Shown one piece after another: positions 5,580 to 11,350 of a DNA stretch of 11,350 bases. The notes under the pieces were generated by a model. That model made no database searches and was not told the origin of the DNA. It was given only the letters and a program-made list of their open reading frames with translations. A program made the translations under genes and the position numbers. How positions within the stretch are numbered: the stretch's first letter is position 1; each line of letters begins with the position of its first letter. The stretch is from Dysgonamonadaceae bacterium (GTDB lineage: Bacteria > Bacteroidota > Bacteroidia > Bacteroidales > Azobacteroidaceae): assembly GCA_031258895.1 (NCBI GenBank), contig JAIRMF010000075.1:1-11350 (forward strand). The letters are read 5' to 3'.

Positions 5580-7043
5580 CTATCGCAAAACTATCGTGTT
5601 AATCGAATTAGGCTTAAGCTCAGGCGAAACAGCATAGCCCCCAACACGAACAACCGGGCGGATAACAGCCTCAGACTTGTTGCGAAGCAAAACAACATAA
5701 CTGCCGTCGGTATTACGGAAAGCCAGAACGCCCGCCAACGCGTCCCCAACATCGCCTTCCCCGCCGCCAAGCCCGACAGCCAGACGAACAGCGCCGGGAA
5801 GGATATAGTGACTCGCGTGCTTTATGACATAATATTCATAAGTATAACGGAAGCTGTTCGCAACTGTATCGACGGCGACAAGAGAATTCTGAGTCCAGCC
5901 CCAACGGCTCATCCCGCCTTCCTTCAACGAAGTATTCCAATACGTATACACGCTCACGCCATCGTTAAAATAACGCGACATCAAATCGTACGCATAAACG
6001 GCCCCGCGCCAATCGTTAGCGCCGTTCCCACACTCCTGTTCGGTCTGGTACAGTTTCAATTCGGGATATTTACGGTGAACCTCGCCAATCGCATGCTTGC
6101 CAGCCCACTGAAACCCCGCGCCGCTGATATATCCGCCGCTAACCGGGTCGCTCAGCACCGTATCGGCTAAAGATACCGTCGGACGTTCCATCGTCCCGAA
6201 CATAACCTCAACCCCCAGCTCCTTCATCCTCGGTCCCAGAAACCCGCCGATAAACCGGTTAAGCCCGGAAGCTTGCCACGTGCAACTCGGAAAGGGCTGG
6301 CAAGAGTTAAATTCGTTCTGCGGCATTACCATAAAGATATCAATACCCTCAGCCCGATAAGCCTCGATAAATTTTGCAAAGTATTCGGCATAAGACCGGA
6401 AATAAACATCCTCCTGGATAAACATGTTCATCTCCTCCGCACGAATCTGCTCCGGGCGGATACCGTTCCCACCCTCGCCGATACTGTGGAAAAACCCAAC
6501 CTTAAGCGGCTGGCAGGCGTAATGACCGTTGTCCTTCATCCAAGTCGGAGGCGACCACGGAGAAGCCCAAACCCTAAGGTCGGGATTGTAACGCAAAGCC
6601 GCGTGAATAAAAGGAATAAGCGTCTCCCTGTCATTCTCGACTGTGAAATCGTTCAGCTCAAAGTCACCCGCCGTCTCGTCGTACGAATACCAGTCCCGCG
6701 AAAAATCGTTAGCGCCAACCGGCATCCGGCAAACAGTGAAATTAGCCCCCTCCGAAGGCTCAAACAACTCACGCAAAACAGCCTCCCGATCAGGGCCGCT
6801 CAAAAGCCCCAGAGAAGTCCAGCCAAGCTCGTTAAAACAGGTCCCGAAACCATCAACCGTCTGACGAACAGAATCGGCATAAACAACCACATCCCCACGG
6901 CCAACATCCCCGGACAAAACAATGTCCGACGCCTGCGTCTCCCAGACAGAACCCTCCGTCGTAGAAACCCACTCAACCCTCGGCCCGCGATCACAAGCAA
7001 AAAATGCGCAAAGCGCAACCAAACAAATTAAATTCTTTCCCAT
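5580..7043 (-). CDS. Glycoside hydrolase family 30 protein, probable lipoprotein
   Basis: Retaining beta-glycosidase of the GH30 (glucosylceramidase-like) family, likely acting on beta-linked glucosides or related glycans outside the cytoplasm. It has 487 residues. The N-terminus MGKNLICLVALCAFFAC is a short signal peptide with a lipobox-like FFAC, giving Cys17 as the probable lipidation site; the following residues do not form an obvious acidic surface-export signal. Family features: VDGFGTCFNELGW (63-75), CRMPVGANDFSRDWYSYDE (105-123), WASPWSPPTWMKDNG (159-173), VMPQNEFNSCQPFPSCTW with acid/base Glu244, LYQTEQECGNG with nucleophile Glu335, and the Trp-rich TYWNTSLKEGGMSRWGW (367-383). The last ~80 residues form a small beta domain ending in NSINTIVLR. 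Both catalytic glutamates are present. No SusC/SusD pair is adjacent, so it is not in a visible utilisation locus. Exact substrate cannot be assigned. Confidence 0.9.
   Translation of the reverse strand: MGKNLICLVALCAFFACDRGPRVEWVSTTEGSVWETQASDIVLSGDVGRGDVVVYADSVRQTVDGFGTCFNELGWTSLGLLSGPDREAVLRELFEPSEGANFTVCRMPVGANDFSRDWYSYDETAGDFELNDFTVENDRETLIPFIHAALRYNPDLRVWASPWSPPTWMKDNGHYACQPLKVGFFHSIGEGGNGIRPEQIRAEEMNMFIQEDVYFRSYAEYFAKFIEAYRAEGIDIFMVMPQNEFNSCQPFPSCTWQASGLNRFIGGFLGPRMKELGVEVMFGTMERPTVSLADTVLSDPVSGGYISGAGFQWAGKHAIGEVHRKYPELKLYQTEQECGNGANDWRGAVYAYDLMSRYFNDGVSVYTYWNTSLKEGGMSRWGWTQNSLVAVDTVANSFRYTYEYYVIKHASHYILPGAVRLAVGLGGGEGDVGDALAGVLAFRNTDGSYVVLLRNKSEAVIRPVVRVGGYAVSPELKPNSINTIVLR
5586..5593 (-). 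promoter_or_regulatory. Candidate -7 element for nusB
   Basis: On the minus strand TAGTTTTG fits TAnnTTTG, inside the last codons of the GH30 gene and about 50 bases before the nusB ATG. No TTTG is found at the -33 distance, so this is tentative. Confidence 0.3.
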
Positions 7044-7075
7044 AAATCCAAATAAATATTGTTAATAATCGGTCG

Positions 7076-7083
7076 CAAAGGTA
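7076..7083 (-). promoter_or_regulatory. -7 element (TACCTTTG) for the GH30 gene
   Basis: On the minus strand TACCTTTGCG lies 33 bases upstream of the GH30 ATG. The nearest upstream TTTG (7100-7103) is only 16 bases away, shorter than the usual 19-21, so the -33 element is unclear. It shares the 219-base divergent region 7044-7262 with the ackA promoter. Confidence 0.55.
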
Positions 7084-7164
7084 CAACTTTTAAACCAAAC
7101 AAACGTCCCGCACAACCAGGCAAACACCCCAACAATAACGCCATCCGTATATTTTCGACGCCAT

Positions 7165-7198
7165 TTTGTATGTGATAAAAATAAAAACCCTACCTTTG
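7165..7198 (+). promoter_or_regulatory. Promoter for ackA
   Basis: TACCTTTG at 7191-7198 is an exact -7 match, with TTTG at 7165-7168, 22 bases upstream, one more than usual. The leader to the ackA ATG is about 60 bases of A/C-rich sequence without Shine-Dalgarno. Confidence 0.6.
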
Positions 7199-7262
7199 CA
7201 CCCGAATCCATACAATAACCATCAACAAACATAACATCGTTTCATAACTTAATCCGACTCAA

Positions 7263-8474
7263 ATGAAAATCCTCGTCCTCAACTGCGGTAGCTCCTCCAT
7301 CAAATACAAACTCATAGAGATGGAAAGAAAAAATATCCTCGCCCAAGGAGGCGTCGAGAAAATAGGACTGCCCAACTCATTCCTCAAACTTACGTTGCCC
7401 GACGGCAATAAAGTCGTCATAGAACGGGAAATAACCGAACATACCGCCGGAATAGACTTCATCCTGAGCATTATATCCGGTAAAAAATACGGCTGCATCA
7501 ACTCCCTCTCCGAAATAGACGCGGTCGGGCATAGAGTAGTGCACGGAGGCGAGAAATTCAGCGAAAGCCAATTGATAACAAGCGAGGTAATCCGCAAAAT
7601 AGTCGAATGCATAGACCTCGCTCCGCTACATAACCTGCCAAACCTCAACGGTATAGAAAGCGTGCGCAATATCCTGCCCGACGTCCTCCAAGTAGCCGTC
7701 TTCGATACCGCCTTCCACCAGTCAATGCCCGACTATGCGTACATGTACGCCCTCCCCTATTCCCTCTACGAGAAATATGCCGTGCGCCGATACGGCTTCC
7801 ACGGTACAAGACACAGATATGTGTCCAATCGCGCCTGCGAGTTCTTAGGCGTAGAGTACGAAAAACAACGAATCATCACCTGTCACATCGGTAACGGGGC
7901 CTCCATCGCCGCAATCGCCTTCGGTAAAACCGTCGATACCTCAATGGGAATGACGCCGGTAGAAGGCCTGATGATGGGAACCCGCTCCGGCGACGTCGAC
8001 GCAGGAGTCCTCACTTACCTGATGGAAAAGGAAAACATCTCCGCAAAAGAGATAGCAGCGTTAGTGAACAAACAAAGCGGAGTGCAAGGTATTACATGCA
8101 TTTCGTCCGACATGAGAGAAGTGAGCGCGGCGGCAGAAACCGGAAATCCCCGGGCCGCACTCGCCCTGAAAATGTACGACTACCGTATCAAGAAATATAT
8201 CGGCGCATACGCGGCAGTACTGGGAGGAGTCGACGTTATCGTCTTCACCGGCGGGGTAGGAGAAAACCAGTGGAAAACCCGCCGCGCAGTCTGTAAAGAT
8301 ATGGAATATATGGGCGTAAAACTCGACAATGACCGAAACGACGGCGCCCGCGGAATCGAAACCGTAATCTCAACCGATGACTCCCCCGTGAAAGTTGTCG
8401 TAATCCCTACCGATGAAGAACTGCTCATCGCCCAGGATACGGAACTGATCGTCAAAACTCTAAATAAACCCTGA
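7263..8474 (+). CDS. ackA: Acetate kinase
   Basis: Converts acetyl phosphate and ADP to acetate and ATP (reversibly), the ATP-yielding step of acetate fermentation. The 403 residues cover the full ASKHA-fold enzyme: NCGSSSIKY with Asn7, Ser10 and Ser12; GHRVVHGG with Arg91; PLHNL with His123; FDTAFHQSMP with Asp148; RYGFHG with His180; HIGNGAS (208-214); DTSMGMTPVEGLMMGTRSGD with Arg241; FTGGVGEN (328-335); and TDEELLIA with Glu385. These positions agree with the catalytic residues described for the Methanosarcina enzyme. After GFHG the sequence reads TRH, where TSH is common. The usual partner pta (phosphate acetyltransferase) is not adjacent on either side. The gene is divergent from the GH30 gene and its last 23 bases overlap the convergent HhH gene. 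Confidence 0.96.
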   Translation: MKILVLNCGSSSIKYKLIEMERKNILAQGGVEKIGLPNSFLKLTLPDGNKVVIEREITEHTAGIDFILSIISGKKYGCINSLSEIDAVGHRVVHGGEKFSESQLITSEVIRKIVECIDLAPLHNLPNLNGIESVRNILPDVLQVAVFDTAFHQSMPDYAYMYALPYSLYEKYAVRRYGFHGTRHRYVSNRACEFLGVEYEKQRIITCHIGNGASIAAIAFGKTVDTSMGMTPVEGLMMGTRSGDVDAGVLTYLMEKENISAKEIAALVNKQSGVQGITCISSDMREVSAAAETGNPRAALALKMYDYRIKKYIGAYAAVLGGVDVIVFTGGVGENQWKTRRAVCKDMEYMGVKLDNDRNDGARGIETVISTDDSPVKVVVIPTDEELLIAQDTELIVKTLNKP

Positions 8475-9225
8475 GCCTCTCCAAATCCTCAGAAGTGAAT
8501 TCCTCAAGAACCTCAAGCTCGCGGATACTATTGATTCTCCCTTTTTCCCTCCTCAGATCCGTTATCGCCTTCGCCTTGGAGAAGAGCAAATAAGGGTGCG
8601 CTTGTAAACGGCCTAAAGAAGCGGTATTGACGGGAATAGGCGTGATTAGCAAAGTGTCTATGTAGAAGTATGCAACCATCTTCTCATAGTTCTCGACACG
8701 CATAAGATCAACCTCCTGCAGTTGTTCTTTTCGATAATATCCCCCAAGCAGGTGGCGGTAATTAGAGATACTTCTGGCATAATACGAGCCGATGCCCGGT
8801 ACCATCTTAAGTTGAATAGTATCTGCCGAATTGAGTTCTATCACCTCGCCTTTCTGCAACTTCCTCTGACGTGAGTAGCCATCTCTACCCGATCGTTCCG
8901 CAGGTCTCCCCGACTGACTGTAATAAGTCCCGGTTTCTTCCCTGTACTTACCTTGCGATGAACCGGTTTCGTTATTGTAATACCGCTTCGCCTTATCCTT
9001 AGGAGGTGACGAAACAGGCGGTTTATCCTGTCGGTCACCGTTTGCCGGTCGCTCCGAATAGTAGATCCGCGTGTCGGTAGCGCTTTGTTCTACGATTTCA
9101 GTATCCGTCTCGGATGATTTGGTTTCGAACAGGAACTTTCCAATAAAAATCCCCGCCACTAAAGCTGCGAGAACCATTATTCCGTACTGTTCGCCTTTCG
9201 TGAAATGAAAAAAATCCCTCCACAT
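8452..9225 (-). CDS. Membrane-anchored helix-hairpin-helix (ComEA-like) protein
   Basis: Likely DNA-associated protein of the cell envelope; function not established. I chose ATG 9225 (257 residues), giving the start MWRDFFHFTKGE; a TTG at 9234 would add three residues. One membrane helix spans about 14-33 (IMVLAALVAGIFIGKFLF), followed by a long low-complexity, charged and Tyr/Ser/Gly-rich linker (35-125). The C-terminal half holds two helix-hairpin-helix units of the ComEA/PsbU type: LNSADTIQLKMVPGIGSYYA (131-150) continuing through RHLLGGYYRKEQLQEV, and VNTASLGRLQAHPYLLFSKA (199-218) continuing through INSIRELEVLEEF. The first HhH keeps the VPGIG hairpin, the second has AHPYL in its place. 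It follows aroB by about 50 bases and is probably co-transcribed. Its 3' end overlaps ackA by 23 bases. Confidence 0.85.
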   Translation of the reverse strand: MWRDFFHFTKGEQYGIMVLAALVAGIFIGKFLFETKSSETDTEIVEQSATDTRIYYSERPANGDRQDKPPVSSPPKDKAKRYYNNETGSSQGKYREETGTYYSQSGRPAERSGRDGYSRQRKLQKGEVIELNSADTIQLKMVPGIGSYYARSISNYRHLLGGYYRKEQLQEVDLMRVENYEKMVAYFYIDTLLITPIPVNTASLGRLQAHPYLLFSKAKAITDLRREKGRINSIRELEVLEEFTSEDLERLRVYLEF

Positions 9226-9278
9226 AAAAATCAATAGTTGTGTTAATGGAAATTCAATGTCTAAACTAATCCGCCCGG

Positions 9279-10325
9279 TTATACTTCCCTGAAATAATCC
9301 AACGTTTCTTCAATTTCACCCGTGCTCGCCTTCTGATTGATCATCACTTCACCAGGCGCTTTCAACAACGTAAAATTGACGTCTGCCGTGTCGTTCTTTT
9401 TGTCGCGCCGCATCAGCTCAATGAAATGGTTATATTGACCGCAATCAATCGGGAAAGTCCCGTAATTCTCTTTTATGAAACGTGTCACTGGAGACAAAAC
9501 CGCAGAATCAAATCCAAGCCTTACATGAGAAAGATAAAGCTCACAGACCAGACCGTAAGCTACCGCATAACCATGCGGAACAGGGCGGCGCAACTCATGA
9601 GAGAGGCTCTCAAAAGCATGCCCAAAAGTATGACCGAAGTTCAAAGCTTTTCGAAGTCCTCGTTCCTTAGGATCCCGCCGGACAATGTTCTCTTTGATAA
9701 GGATGGAATCAAAAAGCAAACCGTTCAACCGGTCGCTGTCAATATTGTCGAAATCGAAAGACAAGATGTCGTTCACTTGATTAATTCCGTTCAACAATGC
9801 GTGTTTCAGCATTTCAGCATAACCCGACAGCAAGTTCTCAGCGTCAAGCGTGCTGAAAAACTGAGAATCAATAAGCACTGCCGTGGCAGGATAAAAGGCG
9901 CCTATTTCGTTCTTCAGTCCGCTGAAATTTATCCCTGTTTTCCCGCCAACAGCGGCATCTACAGCGCCAAGTAGAGTTGTCGGAACATTTACAAAGCGAA
10001 TACCCCTTTTGAATGTTGCTGCGGCGAACCCTCCCAAGTCCGTCGTCATACCTCCTCCAAGGTTGATCATTAACGACTTTCGTGTAGCACCGTTTCGGGA
10101 AAGAAATTCCCAGACCGTAGATAGTGTTTGCAGATTCTTGTTTTCTTCGCCTGACGGAATCGCCATCCGCTTCGCATCCCCAATCTCAAGGATGGATTCC
10201 AGACGCGGCAGGCATAGATCGCAAGTGTTCCGGTCTGTAAGGATAAATAATGCATTGTATCGCAATTTATTGAGTAACTGTGCTAAGTCATTTGTTATGT
10301 CGTTGCAGCGGATAATTTGTTGCAT
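9279..10325 (-). CDS. aroB: 3-dehydroquinate synthase
   Basis: Second enzyme of the shikimate pathway, converting DAHP to 3-dehydroquinate with NAD and a divalent metal (zinc or cobalt) in the cytoplasm. The 348 residues show the family order: IPSGEENKNLQT (56-67), NLGGGMTTDLGGFAAATFKRGI (88-109) as the dinucleotide-binding part, NVPTTLLGAVDAAVGGKTGIN (113-133), SGYAEMLKHALL with metal ligand Glu171, NFGHTFGHAFE with His232 and His236, and PHGYAVAYG with ligand His251. All metal ligands are present. The ATG at 10325 follows a good promoter. The HhH gene lies directly downstream, and ftsK is divergent. No other aro genes are adjacent, as is common in Bacteroidota. Confidence 0.96.
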   Translation of the reverse strand: MQQIIRCNDITNDLAQLLNKLRYNALFILTDRNTCDLCLPRLESILEIGDAKRMAIPSGEENKNLQTLSTVWEFLSRNGATRKSLMINLGGGMTTDLGGFAAATFKRGIRFVNVPTTLLGAVDAAVGGKTGINFSGLKNEIGAFYPATAVLIDSQFFSTLDAENLLSGYAEMLKHALLNGINQVNDILSFDFDNIDSDRLNGLLFDSILIKENIVRRDPKERGLRKALNFGHTFGHAFESLSHELRRPVPHGYAVAYGLVCELYLSHVRLGFDSAVLSPVTRFIKENYGTFPIDCGQYNHFIELMRRDKKNDTADVNFTLLKAPGEVMINQKASTGEIEETLDYFREV

Positions 10326-10350
10326 GATGAACTTTTACTATTGTTTCGTG

Positions 10351-10382
10351 CAAAGGTATAAATTTATAACTTAACTCTCAAA
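10351..10382 (-). promoter_or_regulatory. Promoter for aroB
   Basis: On the minus strand TTTG (complement of 10379-10382) and TACCTTTG (complement of 10351-10358) are exactly 20 bases apart, a full match to the Bacteroides sigma-ABfr pattern. The -7 element ends 25 bases before the aroB ATG. Confidence 0.75.
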
Positions 10383-10391
10383 TTTTTGTTA

Positions 10392-10399
10392 TAATTTTG
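10392..10399 (+). promoter_or_regulatory. Candidate -7 element for ftsK
   Basis: TAATTTTGCGGC fits TAnnTTTG and lies 25 bases before the ftsK ATG. No TTTG occurs at the expected -33 distance. The element begins ten bases beyond the -33 box of the divergent aroB promoter, so the two would overlap physically. Confidence 0.45.
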
Positions 10400-10424
10400 C
10401 GGCCTAAGATTCATAAAAGGCAGT

Positions 10425-11350
10425 ATGTTCAAAAAGAAAATAAAAAACAGGCAAAATGCCGACGTAAAGGGTAAGTCAAACGTTGCAGGGTTTTTTAAAA
10501 GCAATTCGACACAATTTATTGCGGGATTTATTATACTCATCGTCGCGCTTTATACTGCCGTAGCAGTTGTTTCGTCTCTGTACTCGGGGGGGGCCGACCA
10601 AAGCAAAGTGGACGGGCTATCGCTCTTCGATCCCGGTGATATCGACGGCATAAAAAACTGTATGGGATTACGAGGCGCTATTTTGAGCAATATCCTTATG
10701 ACCGACACTTTCGGTATTTCTTCCTTGTTTATGCTTGTTTTTTTGATGCTTGTCGGACTTCGGCTGATGAAAGCAGTATATATGAACCTGCTAAAAATTT
10801 TCATTATTTGTTCGTCACTAACGGTCTGGAGTTCGCTTGCCCTTTCGTATTTTATCGGCGACTTTTTCAACGACACAGCCATCTATATCGGCGGCAAGCA
10901 TGGATTAGCTCTGTCCGGAATGCTTTGTGGCAATTTCGGTTCATTGGGAACATTTATGTTAATTCTACTGAGCTTTATCCTTATCATGGCATTTATCTCC
11001 TCCCAGACGATTCCCTTTATTCAGAAACTTTTCAGGTATAAACCCAAAATTCGTCTGCCTGAAAAAAAGCCTATTAAAACACGGGAAACAATGCCGAACG
11101 AAGATACCATTATTTATACGCCCCCGGCTACAGGAAAACCCGAATCCAAAAAACCGGCAGAAATACACAACAATGATAACACCGATGATGGTGAAGTGAT
11201 TATTGCAGATGGAGACGACGAAGATATTACAAATACCGGTAGAGTGGCGATTACGCCTTCGACCACAGTTTATGAGCCTAAGCTTCCCATTTCTCCTATT
11301 TCCGATGACAATGAAAAAGATGCGGAAAAATTGCTCGCCGAAATGGGTCC
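10425..11350 (+). CDS. ftsK: FtsK/SpoIIIE DNA translocase, N-terminal part
   Basis: FtsK is anchored at the division septum and pumps chromosome ends apart during cell division. The frame is open from the ATG at 10425 to the window edge (308 codons); the ATP-driven motor and DNA-binding gamma domain lie beyond. Visible are a basic cytoplasmic start (MFKKKIKNRQ), four predicted membrane helices at about 31-52, 97-119, 122-144 and 170-193, and the short motif GGKHGLALSGMLCGNFGSLG between helices 3 and 4, typical of Bacteroidota FtsK N-termini (with ADQSKVDGLS after helix 1). A charged, Pro/Asp-rich linker follows from about 205, leading to VYEPKLPISP and the start of the region before the motor. 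Assignment rests on topology and these motifs, since the motor is not seen. A run of eight G (10586-10593) lies in codons 54-57. Confidence 0.85.
   Translation, partial: MFKKKIKNRQNADVKGKSNVAGFFKSNSTQFIAGFIILIVALYTAVAVVSSLYSGGADQSKVDGLSLFDPGDIDGIKNCMGLRGAILSNILMTDTFGISSLFMLVFLMLVGLRLMKAVYMNLLKIFIICSSLTVWSSLALSYFIGDFFNDTAIYIGGKHGLALSGMLCGNFGSLGTFMLILLSFILIMAFISSQTIPFIQKLFRYKPKIRLPEKKPIKTRETMPNEDTIIYTPPATGKPESKKPAEIHNNDNTDDGEVIIADGDDEDITNTGRVAITPSTTVYEPKLPISPISDDNEKDAEKLLAEMG

Noticed and set aside
6273..7031. 252-codon plus-strand open frame
   Set aside because: Fully antisense to the well-supported GH30 gene; its Arg/Pro/Asn-rich product resembles no family and reflects codon bias of the real gene.
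9426..9974. 182-codon plus-strand open frame
   Set aside because: Antisense to aroB, which contains all family motifs across this span.
1..11350. Mobile element, phage or defence system
   Set aside because: No transposase, integrase, tRNA, toxin-antitoxin or nuclease-like genes are present; all sizeable confirmed genes are housekeeping or carbohydrate-related.

Overview
The window looks like a Bacteroidota chromosome, most likely Bacteroidales. Three things point there: promoter-like elements of the TAnnTTTG type (several paired with TTTG about 20 bases upstream) before most transcription units; starts without Shine-Dalgarno sequences in A/T-rich leaders; and family-specific protein forms, namely a 306-residue NusB, a short RecQ C-terminus, a Bacteroides-type FtsK N-terminus, and acetolactate synthase small subunit coupled to an acyl-ACP thioesterase. 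Genus cannot be told from sequence alone.

Layout. Plus strand 1-2435: the 3' end of recQ, then ilvN and an acyl-ACP thioesterase gene (stop and start codons overlapping), then comF. ilvN has its own well-formed promoter just behind recQ. Plus strand 2554-4011: a close homologue of the xylose/proton symporter XylE, closed by a strong intrinsic terminator. 4094-4615: a gene-poor stretch holding an unusual repeat locus: a degenerate array of 21-bp units, an inverted copy of two units on the other side of two small palindromes, and two 63-bp direct repeats. Fragments of reading frame run through it on both strands; it looks like a decayed or rapidly evolving repeat-protein locus. Minus strand 7043-4616: a GH30-family glycosidase, probably a lipoprotein, followed 43 bp later by nusB. 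Plus strand 7263-8474: ackA, divergent from the GH30 gene. Minus strand 10325-8452: aroB followed by a membrane-anchored helix-hairpin-helix protein whose 3' end overlaps that of ackA. Plus strand 10425 to the edge: the N-terminal part of ftsK, divergent from aroB over a 99-bp promoter region.

Most genes are housekeeping (DNA repair and segregation, branched-chain amino acid and aromatic synthesis, acetate metabolism, rRNA antitermination) with two carbohydrate functions (xylose uptake, GH30 hydrolysis). I see no phage, transposase, CRISPR, toxin-antitoxin or defence system. The most unexplained sequence is the repeat locus at 4142-4607. Second is the opposite strand composition of xylE: its coding strand is G/T-rich, whereas the plus strand around it is C/A-rich, which suggests that xylE was inverted or inserted relative to its neighbours.
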